From positions 2,294,001 to 2,358,000 of the forward strand of contig BTPP01000003.1 in the NCBI GenBank assembly GCA_037102815.1: a stretch of DNA of 64,000 nt. Direction: 5' to 3'. Below the pieces are notes generated by a model. The model saw only the letters and a list, made by a program, of their open reading frames with translations, made no database searches and was not told where the DNA came from. The position numbers were made by a program, and so were the translations under genes. Source of the stretch: Neurospora intermedia. Lineage: Eukaryota > Ascomycota > Sordariomycetes > Sordariales > Sordariaceae. Below, piece by piece: positions 1-12,580 of the stretch; positions within the stretch are counted from its first letter, which is position 1; the number at the start of each line of letters is the position of its first letter.

Positions 1-708
1 TTAAGGTCGTCTTCGTATTTTTATTCGAACGGTTTATAAATTCAATAATAATTATTACTCCCTTAATAGTAAACTATTATTTAAAATTAGAAGGGATAAA
101 CTTTTTAGTAATAATAGGTAATTATTAGAAGGTAGTACCAATTTTATTTAGACTAACTTTCGCTACAATATTAGTCTAATACTTCGGCACCTCTTAGACG
201 CCTTTTTTAATCTCCTTTAGAATATCCTTCTTTAAATCGTCGAAATCCTTCTTAATAATAAACTAATCGGTTCTAACCTTACCAGCCTCGGGTTGCATAG
301 ACCCACTTTTTCCGATACGTACCTTTGCGAATTCGAGAAATAACTTTCGAACCTAACGACAATCCTCAATCGAAATAGTATTATAATCTATAAATTTATT
401 CGCTTTAGCAATAAATTTCTTTAATATTTTATTATTTTCCTCTGTTTTATCCGAAGTCTTCGCAATAAGTACGGCTTTAGGATCGTTACATACTAAAATT
501 TCCGCGAGCGGGTTATAGACGCTATTTTCGAATCTATAGGCACCGCTATCGATAGCCATCGGCAACGACGACACAACGCCGTCGCTACGCTCGTCGTAGG
601 ATATTGTAAAGGACGTAAACGACCCTCCTGAATCGATTGCCTTTGTTAGTTTTCGTTTTAGAGCACTCCTCGACTAGAAATCGGCGTTTCCGGTTTTAAA
701 GCAGTTTT
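1..708 (-). mobile_element. Tad1-like LINE, copy A (5' end only, cut by window start)
   Basis: This is the 5' end of a non-LTR retrotransposon read on the minus strand. It is colinear with 17154-17859 of the complete copy C and ends at the same point, just after the shared string GGTTTYAAAGCAGTTT. The differences I see are mostly C/T and G/A, as RIP would give. It holds the 5' untranslated leader (about 580-708) and the start of ORF1. The rest of the element lies left of the window. The junction at about 708 is with the decayed Tnp2-like transposon, so the LINE probably inserted into it. The exact 5' boundary is uncertain by a few bases. Confidence 0.85.
353..574 (-). pseudogene. LINE ORF1 (Gag-like) N-terminal fragment
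   Basis: A 73-codon open stretch encodes the beginning of the LINE ORF1 product, the RNA-binding Gag-like protein. It aligns residue for residue with 17503-17754 in copy C, sharing MAIDS, RFENSVYNP, DPKAV and KTSDKTEEN. In copy C the frame opens further upstream with MSCDECSDG; here the equivalent codons are interrupted by substitutions. The frame runs into RIP stops at 353. It is not a functional gene, and is useful mainly as a marker of the LINE 5' end. Confidence 0.75.
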
Positions 709-949
709 GCAATGGTTGTTGAGAGAAGTGCAAAAGAGTAGTAATAGTAATAGTAATAGCAATATAGTAGCTAAAAAGAGGAAGACCTATCGACAGTCCT
801 AGGACCCCTATATTTTATAAACCCACACTCCCTCTTCTAGGCCTTCCTCAATTTAGATACTACTTTAATAGTACTATATATAGGTATAGTGTATTTTATA
901 AATAATTTAATACAATTATACTATATATTATATTAGTTATTATTAATTC

Positions 950-3090
950 GAATAACCTTCGGCGAATATACTTATTTTACTAGTAATTCGGAAGATAATA
1001 GTAAGGCTATATTTCCTTCGGATTTTATCTACTTTTATTGCTGCAGAGAAAGCGGTAAATACTATTATCGCCTACTAAAAAATAACCCCGACTACCGTAT
1101 TTATATTGGTTGTATAAAGGCGGTTAGTAAAAATTATACTAGTTAAATCGAATAATATAATAGCGAAATCATTTTAATTATTAATAAGTATTTAGATATT
1201 AACCTCCTATTAATAGATAATGAATTCCCTAGTCTCTTAACTTATTTTCAGTTCGGTTGATAAATATATTTCGAATAATATAAGTTAATTATACGCTTCG
1301 ATTAAAAGTATTAAATTCTTTAAGAATAGGTTGACTAATTTATACCTATTATTATTAATTATTTTAATAATAATATTCTAGATAATCCTAGTCTATTAAT
1401 ATAGACGGGAAAGAGGGAAAAAAGGCGCTTTTAAAAATATACGATAGAGCTAGATATTGAATAGGAAGATAGATATTTCTTTATTCGCTATATACTAGAC
1501 TAAACTAATATGAATAACCTAGACGGATTCTAAGTTAATTCTTTAGAATTTAGTAAGTTTAAAATTTCCCCCCTTGCCTTTATACTACTACTTCGGATAC
1601 AATTAGAAATTAAAGAATTCGGGCGTAAAACTTTCAAAGATTAATAGGATTGAGTTTATAGTGGCTTTAATATTTTCAATTGTCTTATATTAATATTTAT
1701 CGATAGATTTAGTATTTACTGTAATACTTACCGGTTTGTAATAGGGGTATATCAATTGCTGGCTAGGTTACCCTATAATATTCGAATTCGAAATACTAAT
1801 ATATTCCCTATCGTTTTAAATCCATATACTTTAAATTTTAATGATGTTGTAAAGGCTCTGGGTTGTTTAATACCCCTAGACTAGGGTACAGTTATAATGT
1901 AGGTACAAGGACGGCTAATACTAGTATTAGTATTTATATTCTATTATACTAGTAATATACTTTAATAAAATTAGAATGTGGGTGTAATTGGTATAGCTGG
2001 CTATAAATTCTATTGTTTTTATTATATCGGACCCAATTATATTGTTAATTAGTAAAATATTTTAGAAGGGTTTCGGCCGGAAATTAACCGCTATTATTAT
2101 TAATATATATAAATATAATACGAGGTCGATATTAATATAATTATTAAAGGCTACTAAGTAATATATAGAACCTAATAGGGGATTAATTTAAATCGCCCTG
2201 TATTGTTTGACTTAATACCGGCCTTAAATATTATTCTAATCCGACCTCTTAACTTAGCCTATTCCGAATATAAGGGTATTATAGCCGAAACCTATAAAAT
2301 ATTCTTAGAAGTTTTCTTAATATCAAAAGTAAAAATCGAATATAGTTGTACTATACGGTATTAGTTATTTCCTTCCGGTTGGACTTTATTACTTTCATTT
2401 ATTTCCTACCTTTTAAATTATACTTTAACCGATTACGCTAAATAGTCTATTATAGTACTACTACTATTTACAGTATAGCTTCGTAAAGACTATATCGAAC
2501 TATATATATAGGAAGTTTGGAAATTTGTTATACAACCCGACTATAGAGATAACGATAATAATAAAGCAAATATTCGGTTACTTTTTGGTTTTACTAGAAT
2601 ATTAATTACTATAGCCTAAAGTAATTGTATATTAATAAATATTAGAAATACTAAGTCTAAATATAGTAATATAGATTATTATATTCTAGCGGCTAGAAAT
2701 TAGTATATTAAATCATATTATACCGTAATAGAGGCTACCGCTAATAATCTGAGGTTAATAAATATATTTAGATCCCGTACTCGGCTAAGTTAATTACCTT
2801 CCTAACTATTATTACGACGATTATTGATATTGGGTGCTACGAGTATAGTAGTAGCGAGCGGCCTAAATAATAAAGATGCCGAAAATATTATAGTTGAAGA
2901 TAAAGAAGGGGGTATAGTAGCTACGGCTATTGTAAAAGTAATTACCCTTCCTAAGTATGTTCGGAAATATATTAAAAAAGTACTACGTCCGAATATATAT
3001 ATTGGAGTATATTATATTAATCTTGACGAATATTACAGTGTGCCTAGTTTATTAAATATATTAGTAGAAGAAAAGTATTATAAGTAAGTT
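950..3090 (+). pseudogene. Tnp2-like transposase, RIP-degenerated
   Basis: Reading the plus strand through many stop codons gives a long coherent protein. Landmarks are NTYRFVIGVYQLLARLPYN (about 1710-1770), FPIVLNPYTLNFNDVVKALG (about 1804-1863), a Cys-containing segment GYKFYCFYYIGPNY (about 2000-2041) and an open C-terminal stretch at 2824-3087 ending in GVYYINLDEYYSVPSLLNIL. This order resembles the fungal proteins related to the Tnp2 transposase of plant EnSpm/CACTA elements; that assignment is from memory of the family and is not proven. Most stops are TAG/TAA where CAG, CAA or TGG would fit. Nothing suggests activity. An alternative is another DDE family with a similar C-terminal domain. 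Confidence 0.45.
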
Positions 3091-3138
3091 CAAATCCCTT
3101 AAAATAATTACCCCTAAAAAGTCTTAACGCCCGCTAAG

Positions 3139-3176
3139 TATAGGTATAGGTATAGGCATAGGTATAGGTATAGGTA
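3139..3176. repeat. TATAGG hexamer microsatellite
   Basis: About six tandem copies of TATAGG, with one TATAGG to CATAGG change, lie just after the transposase frame. Confidence 0.85.
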
Positions 3177-3179
3177 CTA

Positions 3180-4960
3180 GGGTACTAGTATGTAACGTAA
3201 GCTATAAATCCGATATATAAAATTAGTGCTAGGATTATGGCCGATATTAATTAAATAAATATTAATAATATTAATAATAGATAACTCAAAAAAACTATAG
3301 AGACGACCAATAGCCGAAATATCGAACGGTGGATCCTTGAGCAAGAGCGTATTATCTATACTATCTAATTTATACTATTTAATTTATTTTCTAACGATAT
3401 TGAATTAACGGCTTAAATTAATTATATTATTAGGGAAGCCCCTAATCTATTCGATAATCTAATCCATAAGGATAAAAAACAGCTTAGTATAAAAGTAATT
3501 AAATTAATTCGTAAGGAAGTAGAATTCGATATCCCTAATTCGGCCAACGATACGTATATTCGGCCTAGTATTATTAGCAAATTAAAGGATATACGGCGAA
3601 TTTACTACCCTATTACAGAATTTTATCTACCTTTATTTATTACCTTAGTATTTAATTTATTTCGCCGTACTTTATTTAGAATATATAATTTAAATTATAG
3701 TATCCCTAGTATTCTAAGGTTTATAGCGGGCAGTATATAGTATAGTAATAGGGTGTTATTTATAAATAGGTACGTACATTCTTCTATTACCTATACCTAT
3801 ACCCCTGCTAATGCCTCTATTACCTCTATACTTCTATGTTGAAATACTAAACTCCCTAAACGCTAGCTACTAGGTATTGGAATAATTATTAGTAGTATTT
3901 ACGCTAGGATATTAATATAGGAGTCTAAATATTATATTTAATATAACGTATATATACAGTTGGTATAAAGTCGGTATAAAGTCGGTAAATTAGTATAAAT
4001 ATATATACCCTATAAACGCGCCCGACTATTAATATTATTAAAATAATCCCTAGGAATACGTTTGAATGCTTATTAGGACCCGAAATTGGGAAAGATAGCT
4101 AATAAAGGCCAATATTTGGCCCGTATTAATATAGTACCCTTCGACGTTATACCTTCGGTATTAGTAACTACGTTAAATACCGGCGCCCCGGCGCCCCCGG
4201 CGCTAGTAACGATAATATTGGCCGTATCGACTATATTTTTACTTATAAATAAAAGTAGTATAATGAACGCTATATCTTTCTCGTGCTAATTAGAATTAAA
4301 TTTATTACTCACGTCGATCTTAGGTTTGAATTACCGCTTATCGAAGAGGGTGAGCCCCTAATAATTAGTTTACCTACGTTATTTATAAATAGGGTATATA
4401 TTATAGATATTTTGAAAGTCTACGAACGATATAGCGGCTATTAACCTCGCTAGGTATTAGTAAATTAGGATATTATATAAATGTAGTTATAGTAGGCTAC
4501 TATCTTCGTCTTCTTACCTTTAATATACTAACGGTAAGAAGGATTTATAATTCGTTTATTGGGTTAAATATTAATAGTATATTTAGTTGCTTTATAACTA
4601 TAGTTTAGAGGTAGTAGTAAATTCTAATTAATATTAACGCTTTATAGTATTTAGTAATAGAACCGATAATTATATATTACTTATCTAATATATAGTGCCC
4701 TTTCTATTAATAACCCCTCGTTGTTTAATTGTAATATAAGTAAATAGTATATAGTAACTAATAATAATCTATATATTAGACGTCCATCTATATATATATT
4801 CTGTATATCGAAAGTCTATATATATATATATATGAACCCCTAAATAGATATATTAACTATAGACTTCTAAATTAAGGTATCGCATTAATTATATCGCATC
4901 GCTCAAATTAATATACAAATTAATGTATAAGAATTACCTAGATAATTGAATTAATTATAA
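3180..4960. other. RIPed remainder of the Tnp2-like element
   Basis: AT-rich sequence with no complete gene. A plus-strand frame can be followed at about 4040-4560 through several stops. The open frame at 4086-4289 on the plus strand overlaps this in another frame, is rich in Ala, Pro, Val and Leu, and lies on a GC-rich spot (4170-4205). I do not recognise either product. The segment probably encodes the distal part of the transposon, but that is inference from position only. Confidence 0.35.
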
Positions 4961-5215
4961 TTCTAGATTAGAGCATCTTATTTATTATATTTTATTTATT
5001 GTATTTAGTTTATTGTATTTCGCTTATTACATTTCGTTTATCGTATCGTAGTTATCGTATTGCGTAATTATATTGTTTAAATTAATATATAAGCGCTAAA
5101 TTAATTAGATAGTTCTAGGCTAGGGTATTGTATTGTATCGCTCAATTGCATTACTTAATTGCATTATTGTAAATTGAATTGTCTATTATCGTATTTCGTT
5201 TATTGTTTATTAGGC
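4960..5215. repeat. Degenerate short tandem repeats (TTATYGTATTT-like)
   Basis: Loosely repeated units such as TTTATTGTATTT, TTATCGTATTG and CAATTGCATTA follow one another. Copies differ mainly by C/T changes. This looks like a RIPed minisatellite; no coding potential is visible. Confidence 0.5.
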
Positions 5216-5216
5216 T

Positions 5217-5470
5217 GGGGCGTAGTGCGGGGCGTAGCGCCGGCCGTCCGGCGGTACGGGTACTAGGCCGGATGTAGGTATAAGTATAAGTGTAGGTAGT
5301 ATATAGTAGTAGATTGTACGTTAGGTATAGGGTATTAAGTAGTAGGTGCCGGGTATAGGGTATTAGGTGCGGGTATTGGACCGGGCGACGGGCAGTGTAA
5401 TAGACCGTACGCGGGTAGGCGGTAGGGTGGGCGGTAGGCAGTAGGCAGATCCGTAGATAAATTGAATGTA
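5217..5470. repeat. GC-richer minisatellite block
   Basis: This is a small island of higher GC with loosely repeated G-rich units (GGTATAGGGTATTA, GGTAGGCAGTAGGCAG). The 110-codon minus-strand frame across it (5151-5483) is low in complexity and rich in Tyr, Pro and Arg. I regard it as a by-product of the repeat and not a gene. Confidence 0.55.
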
Positions 5471-5559
5471 CGTATTTATGCACCTTGCTCGCGATTTCCC
5501 TTTGCGATTTTTCTGTTAGACTCTAATGCCTGTACCTATTTAACGTTTGGGAAGGTGCG

Positions 5560-5700
5560 ATATTAATTTACTGTAGGAGAGCAACTTACCGTAAGAGGTC
5601 AACTTACTGTATAGATCTATAGACGGTTCATATACGGTAAGCTGGACTATATAGTAATGGGTGCAGCTTACGGTTGGCTGACGGTAAACTGATGGTATCC
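5560..5700. repeat. Subterminal TTACNGTAAG-type repeats at right end of the DNA transposon
   Basis: At least six copies of a short motif occur in both orientations: TTACTGTAGG, CTTACCGTAAG, CTTACTGTAT, TACGGTAAGC, CTTACGGTTG and GACGGTAAAC. Clustered 9-11 bp repeats in mixed orientation just inside the end are a known feature of EnSpm/CACTA elements, where the transposase binds them. That fits the Tnp2-like gene upstream. No mirror cluster is visible on the left side. Confidence 0.5.
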
Positions 5701-5719
5701 GGCTCTGGGGGTCCCGCAG

Positions 5720-7340
5720 GATAGTATCCCTAGGTTTTATATCCCCTATAATCTTTATAGTCGTACCCTTAGAACCTACGTTCCTCGTTTATACCCTTTG
5801 TAATTTCTTTAATAATTATCTCTTTTAGAATTAGTATAATTTCTTCTCTTCTTTCTTCGGTCCTTATACTGATTTAATTAATATTATTTATAAAATTCTT
5901 TACCTTTACTTTATTTTAAATCTTACTTCTATTTTATATTCTAATAATAGGCCTAACTCCCCTAATATTTTTAAGAAGGTCGTTACCGATAGAATTTACT
6001 TTATTTCGTTTACCGGTAGGTCCTTCGGTCTCTATTCTTTTTTTTCGCTATTTAATTCCTACGCTTCTAATTAGTAGTACTTAAAACGCTACCTATAACT
6101 ATACTACCGGTAAATATATATTAAATATCCCCGCCGGTTTCTATAACGCTCGTACTACTATTTAGGCGGTAGTTATTACTATAATATTAAGTAGCCCGGA
6201 TAATTTCAATTATAACTTAAATACCTTCGTTCGTATTATTAATAATTTCTTTAATTATATATATATTCGTTTAAAATAAAATAGCCTCCCTACCGATTTT
6301 AAGCGTCTTCCTTATACCCTAAATTATAATATCGCTAAATAATAGTAGAAGGGTTATTATAAATTAATTGCGAAGGATATTCGTTATAGTTATATCCCTT
6401 CCTTATTTAGCGGTAGTACTATAAACCCGGTTCGGATTACGTCCAATTTTAATAGAAGTATTATTATTCCTATATATATTATATTTAGTAGTAGTAATTA
6501 TATTACTCTTATTTATATAGTTTCTAATTTTAATAGTAGTAGTAGTTCCGTTCCCGGCAGCCTTATAGTTATCGATACTCCCGGCTGTACCTTTATAAAT
6601 AATAATTAAATTTAATAGTACTATAAGGTTACTACGAATTAGGTTTATATAGTAGAATTATTTGAGTAGTTTTTTAAATATAATTAGGCGTTCGTTAGAT
6701 AATACTTTTCCGTTCTTATTATAATTATAATTTAAATAGCTCTTATAGTTAGTATAAATATTTCCTCTTCATTCCTATCTTATTATTCTAGTATTATTAA
6801 TATTCTATTTTCCTTTTAGGAATACCTTATAATTTCCTTACGTTGCTCCTCCTCTAATTCGATTATTAAATAGTATTTTCTTAACCTCTCTAATTTTAAC
6901 GCTTATAATAGAATCCTTTTAATTTTAATTCTATTATCTAAGTATTTTTAGAGTTTTTCCTTTGTTAATAGTTAAGTTTTTAGGTTTAATTAGAAGATAG
7001 TATCCGTATTAAAGTAATTTAGGATAATATAAGCGAATATTTCTTTCTCGAGCCTATAGGTATAAATAGGAATTAAGACGCCCGGTACTTTCCTCCGGTA
7101 GAGGAAGGCCCGGAAATTAATAACCTCCGTTTTAGCTTAAATAAGGAGGGAACTTTTTATTTTAATTAATAAGTATAACTCTTCTTCGTCTTCTTTTAAT
7201 TATCGGTATTTTCCTTTCTTCTTCTTTATACCGACTATATATCGTTGAATAGCCTCTCTATTAAATTTAAGGGTAAGGTCGGCGATAGTAAATTCGTACT
7301 ATCGCCCTAATTTCGCTATTACCGCCGCTAAGTAGTAGTT
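5720..7340 (-). mobile_element. Tad1-like LINE, copy B, 3' part
   Basis: This segment is colinear with copy C from about 12140 to 13160 and with copy D at 51940-52549 plus 59332-60490. It holds the end of ORF2 (cysteine-containing C-terminal domain, about 6830-7100) and the long 3' region. It keeps about 590 bp (about 5930-6520) that are missing from copy C. The lower-coordinate end at about 5720 lacks the last 600 bp seen in copies C and D, so the 3' terminus is missing. Gypsy-A interrupts the element at 7340 and it resumes at 22318. Confidence 0.85.
7336..7340. repeat. Gypsy-A target-site duplication, left (TAGTT)
   Basis: TAGTT here and again at 22318-22322 brackets the two LTRs of Gypsy-A. 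Copies C and D of the LINE have this site once, uninterrupted. That confirms Gypsy-A inserted into LINE B with a 5-bp duplication. Confidence 0.85.
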
Positions 7341-7611
7341 TAAAACCGTTGAGAGGGTATTTGAACGTTGTGACAATAATATGTGTCTGATTGAATATGT
7401 GTAAAGTGATGCTCTAGAAAGAATCCAGAGCAGGAAGCTTGCGTACGGTCGATTGACCTTAGAGAGGCACGCAAGCCTTATCTAATCTACATGACCCACA
7501 TAGGCGGGCCCCTGTAGGAGCGGTTCATTCAATTGAACCCAACTAACCGGCTGGGTCATCCAGTCACCTGATTTAACATATAATAACGCTAGCGATACCA
7601 TTCCAGTATCA
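7341..7611 (-). repeat. Gypsy-A 3' LTR
   Basis: 271 bp, the same length as the LTR at 22047-22317. Ends are inverted: TRATACC at one side, GGTATCA at the other. About sixteen differences separate the two LTRs by eye, and nearly all are C/T or G/A. The LTRs keep much higher GC than the interior, as expected if short duplications are hit less by RIP. Confidence 0.9.
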
Positions 7612-7790
7612 AATCCCGGCTACTAAAACGAAACACTACTATCCTCAATAGTTCAGTTAATGTATATATATAAATACCTTCACTTCTTTCTTAGTCTGAG
7701 GTTTCTTTCGTAAGCGGGAGCGGGAGTCTTGTACGGTTTTAGTTCGTTATACTTAAAGTAGACCCTCCTTCCTTTTTTAGCCTTTATTTT

Positions 7791-10700
7791 CTACGGACCT
7801 CCTAGGCGCTCCTAATATTCTGCAATAAACTTTCGGGCGTTCCTTATCTCCTTCTCGGGCAAATATTTATTATAATTATAGCTATAGCCGGTCTATTTCA
7901 CTAAATACTTCCATCCTCTATTCTTCTTATCTTCCGTATAGTTTAAAATTACGTCTATTTCGTACTCTCCCTCATCGGAGTCTTACTGGCTATCTTCTAT
8001 TGGACCTGGAGGTGGTTAAATTCTATTAAAGGGGTCTTCGCCTTTTAGACTCGCTTTAAAGTGCGTAATAGAAATAATTGGATAAATATTGGCTATTTCG
8101 GAGGGGAGGTTGAATTGGTACGCTAATTTACCGATACGCTTTATTATAGTAAATAATCTAGCGTACTATTGAAAGAATTTGTATAACGGGCGTCTAGGTA
8201 AGTAGTATCCCTTATATAATTTAAGGAATACTCTATCCTTAATTGCGAAAGAGGCTTATTGATGATATTCGTTATATTACTTCTTTATTTTAGTTACTAC
8301 GAAGGCTATAATTAATTAAGCGTCCTCTCTTAATCTATCCCGTAGGGTAGGGTAGTCCTTTACTAAACGTAGGGCATTTCTCTTTACAATTACATTTAAT
8401 AGTCCGAGTAGTTTAAAGCTAAATAGTTACTCGTAGGGGAATAATTTAATTAGGTCCGAATAGGAACTATTTATATTCTACTATAGGCTAGGGAGGATTT
8501 CTACTTAATTAAATTCGGGATTAGTAAAATAATGGAACTAGATTACAATCTTAATATTTTAATTATAGCGTTCCATTATACTATTACCTTAGGGATAGTA
8601 TATAGTAATTATTAGAAGTCTAGTACCTACTACTATTTATATTCCCTTCTAAAGGCGCAAAGTAAATTTTTGATCTTTATTAGATATAAAAGTTTGTGGG
8701 ATTAATCGCTAAGGATTAGGTCCCTTACTAAAATTCTTCCCCAATCTTCAGCTATATAAATATTATACCCGGGTATAAGCCAGCATTGCTTAAATGTATA
8801 GTACGATACTGGTATTAGAGTATTAAAAAAGTCGTATCCTAATATATACTATAGTATTCCCGATACTAGTACCTTAAGTAAATCGGTAATGAAATCGATT
8901 ATAATAGTTCGTATTAGTAAGGTATATTCGGGATTCACTAATTAATAGTCTCCGGCCGTAGTCTCGCGCTCTATTTTATTCAATTAATAGACTAGATAGT
9001 ATTATATATAATCTTTAACGGTTTGTATCTTTCTAACTATTGTATACTCCTTTAGATTGTACATTATTCGATCCCTACCGAAATAATACTTCTTATTATA
9101 AACTATATTTAATATAGTTGCAACTATACTCTTAAATATATATAACTATCTTAATTTATCTATTAGATTAATATTATATAGTAAGTTATTAACGATCTCA
9201 AATAAGTACCCGGTATAAGAAATAACGCTATCGACCTCGGTAGTATTCGGGTAATTGCGAATATTAATTATAATTGGCCTAAATTTAATATCCGATTTAT
9301 ACCCATCTTCAAAGCCCTACTTAATTGTAGTATCTATTTAAACCTTAGCCTTTATAAACTAGACTTAGTCTAGTACTAGCGTTTCGTCTAACCTCCCGTT
9401 TTCATCTCCCTTAGCCGGTAGTTAATTTAATATATCGGGGACGAAATTCAATTTGTTTATAATGTAATAAACTTATAAATTATATTGGGAGAAGTAAATA
9501 AATATATTAATTAAACGTCGGTTACTTCTATTAATAAATAAAATATTAAGAATAGTTTACTCGCAAATACCCTTAGTAGCTATATAGTCGGTAAATATAA
9601 TAATAGGTAAATTATAAGAGTAGATAAGGGTACGGAGCCGCTTAATTACCTAAACGAAGTAGGCTACTTCTATTTCGGAAGGATTATATTATATTTTAGT
9701 TTTATTAAGTACTTTACTAAGGAATATAATAAGAAAGATTTAATTCGTTAGAATTGTAGTTCCTAAGGACTATTAGTAACCTTCCTTTAAATAGTATAGT
9801 ATTATTCTATATCTTCTCTCTAAGGATTTATCAATTTATAAAAAAGTTTTTTTATTGGGGTTTAGGTAATATAGCTTTATATTGTTGTAAATAGTTTTTT
9901 ATATTGTATTAAACGTTTATTACTTAATTTTAGTCGGGGTATATATTGTTTTTATATAGTAGTTGGCTCTTTTAGCCGGATTACTTACTACGATAGTACC
10001 CAATTCTCTCCCTTTAATTAGTAAAGCGATTTTCTATTCCTATAACGGTTCGGATAATTTAGTATAGTAAAGTATTAAATAGCGAATAAATTCCAATATA
10101 CTTATATATCTCTCTAAAGATTTTAAGGTATTAAGGAACTCCAAGTTCTTAAATATTATTATACATTCCTCTATAGTCGATAATCCTAGGGCATCGATTT
10201 GAAAATTGAGGAGTTCTACGTTCGGGTAGGTAATATAGGATTTTTAAGGAGATAAAGCGATATTTTTAAATACGAATAAATCGAAGATTTATTTAAGGTG
10301 TTTTACATACTCTTCAATTATATTAGAGAAAATAATAATATTATTAATAAGAATACAGTAGAAAGTTGAAAAGGCCGTTAATAATTGGTTTATAAACCTT
10401 TGAATATAGGCGGGCGAATTCTAATATTCTATTAGAATAACGTTGGGCTATTCCAATTTGCGGGGATTAATTAATATTAGCCGGTCCTAATACTAAGGCT
10501 ATACTCTAAATTAATAGAAGAAGGTTGTAGCGTTGATAATAGTAATGAACTTCTTTCCTTTAAAGGACGCGATAATTTCGGACTAGAAAGGTAAAGGGTA
10601 ATTATCGGGAATAGTAACCTTATTTAGGGTGCGGAAATCTATTATAATACGGCTTTTTTATTACTTTTTAATAGTATATTAAATTATAAATACCGGGTGG

Positions 10701-11504
10701 GCGAATAGTATAGTTCGGTTAACCTAGTCCATCTTCCTTTATTTATAGAGGGAGCCGAAAACCTAGTCCAAGATTTCTCAATCCTTCTTACTTAATAGGT
10801 AGGAATATACCCGAATACATTAGTTTTACTATCCCTTAATTAAAAGTATATATATTATATCTTTTTCTTTTATTAAAATAATACTTCGTTCTTCCCATAA
10901 GGATAGATATTTATTAATAATCTTTTCAACCTTCTTTATTAAATCCGGGTTTTAGGCGTAGATATAGATACTTCGGTTGGTTATTTTTTCGGGTAGGTTA
11001 TTGGATATTTTAAGACCGAATATTAAATACTTCTCTATATTCGCCTTAGGCGGGAGTATAGTTGCATTACTCATACTATCCTTATATTTAATAACTTCGT
11101 ATACTACGTTGTCGTCCGCGAACTTTGCGGCGAGTTCGGCTAAAATTTCTTTATCCGATATATTATTAATATAATTATATTTCCTAGGAATATTTCGGCC
11201 GCTTAGTATTGGGAGTTCGATACTATATTACACTTCCTCTATTATATTAAAGGCCCTAATTACCGGGATTTCGAATTTATAATTGAGTAAAGTTTCGGAT
11301 GGGGATATAGTAGCCAAGTTAGCAATTATACCTTCAAATAAGGCTAAATATCCGCTATCGGTAACCTCAATAATATTTCCTACGTAAAACTTCTTTAGGA
11401 TGACTAAAACTCCGTTAGTAGTATTATTAACGAATATAATAGTAAGGGACTTAATACTTATTACTACGTTGGCCGTAGCTATATACTTTAAATTTAGTAT
11501 AAAA
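7791..11504 (-). pseudogene. Gypsy-A pol: RT, RNase H, integrase, chromodomain (RIPed)
   Basis: Polyprotein read on the minus strand. The reverse transcriptase core is near 10326-10357, where the catalytic box reads LINNIIIFSNIIEEYVKH; Gypsy enzymes have YxDDxxxFS here, and D-to-N is the change RIP makes. RNase H should lie at about 9500-10200. Integrase follows, with YFGRDRIMYNLKEY near 9050 and IDFITDL near 8890. A chromodomain closes the protein at about 7800-7985 with YLVK*TGYSYNYNKYLPEKE; the stop probably replaced Trp. The natural stop codon is near 7791. The 5' part of pol lies beyond LINE C. Confidence 0.88.
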
Positions 11505-11520
11505 CTTCTCCCTTTTAATA
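11505..11520. repeat. LINE C target-site duplication, left
   Basis: The 16-bp string CTTCTCCCTTTTAATA occurs here and at 17860-17875, exactly flanking LINE C. A duplication of this length is typical of target-primed reverse transcription. Confidence 0.88.
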
Positions 11521-12580
11521 ATAATATTCTTATTCCCAGACTATAAACTATAGTGCCCTATTGGCATGGGGTCCTTCTCCAGTTCTCTGGAGGGGAAAAC
11601 CGTGAAGCGTTAAGCGCCCCCGGATAAAAACCTCCAGCTCCATCTCGGCCGTAGTTTACTACACCGCTCCTACTTTATTTATAGCTATAACGGTTCTTAC
11701 TTACCGCTACAGCGAATATAATTTCGTTTCTTCCACCGCTATATCGTCCCAATACTAGAATAATAGGAATAATAGGAATAGGACCAAACCCGGTACGCCG
11801 CTTCCTTTACCGCCTCTCTATCTTATTCCCTACCGTTCCCTCTTCCGCCTTCTCCCCGCTTCCCTATTCTATTTTCCTATTTCCTACCCTACTTCTTCGC
11901 CTCCTTCTCCGTTTACAAATACCTCCGCCCTATTATTTACTTTCCTACCCCGTAACTCTACCCTTACTTATATCGGTATAAGGACCCTTTCCTTCGTTTA
12001 TATAATCCCCCTTACAACGCCCCTCCTAATCCTTCTCCTCCTTCTTCCTTATTATAATTTCTATTAAAATAGCTTCCTCCGGCCGCTATTATCCTAGCCC
12101 TATTAATTTGATTTCCAACGCAGAAAGTTCTTCCCCTATCGCATCCCCGGGCCCTACGTCCCCCGCAATCCCTTTAATTGTACCTTTAGAACCCGCATTC
12201 CTCGCTTATACTCTTCGCAATTTTATTAGTAATTATCCCCCTTAGAACCGGTACAGCTTTTTCTTCTTCTTCTCCAATCCTTATACTAACCTAATTAATA
12301 TTATTCGTAAAATCCCTTACTTTTATTATACTCTAAATCTCACCTCCGTTAATAGTAGTAGTAATTCTACTCCCAATAGCCCTATAGCCGTTAATACTCC
12401 CGGTCGTACCCTTATAAATAATAATTAAATCTAGTAGTATTATAAGGTTACTATAAATTAGGTTTATATAATAGAATTGCTCGAATAGCTTTTTAGGCGT
12501 AATTAAACGTTCGTTAGATGGTACTTTTCGGTTCTTACTATAACCGTAATTTAAATAACTCCTATAATTAATATAAATAT
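11521..12580 (-). other. LINE C long 3' region
   Basis: About 1 kb follows ORF2 here (about 1.7 kb in copies B and D). The terminal 200 bp (11530-11740) are GC-richer and well conserved with 51465-51680. They include the string CCTTCTCCAGTTCTCT and look like a 3' untranslated region. The rest contains weakly open frames. Confidence 0.5.

Larger units (their letters stand above)
709..5719 (+). mobile_element. Decayed DNA transposon with Tnp2-like transposase
   Basis: Between LINE A and LINE B lies about 5 kb of RIPed sequence that reads as one decayed DNA transposon. A transposase pseudogene runs on the plus strand (about 950-3090). Further weakly open frames follow (4040-4560). A zone of short repeats follows at 4960-5700, the last part resembling the subterminal repeats of EnSpm/CACTA elements. 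No matching left terminal repeat was found; LINE A may have removed it. Element class is inferred from the transposase and the repeats; the boundaries are not proven by a target duplication. Confidence 0.5.

Noticed and set aside
3139-3176. TATAGG array as a CRISPR-like or telomeric array
   Set aside because: Simple hexamer microsatellite without spacers; sequence is not a telomere repeat, and CRISPR is not expected in a fungus.
5151-5483. 110-codon minus-strand frame rich in Tyr and Pro
   Set aside because: It follows a minisatellite, and the protein is a translation of the repeat.
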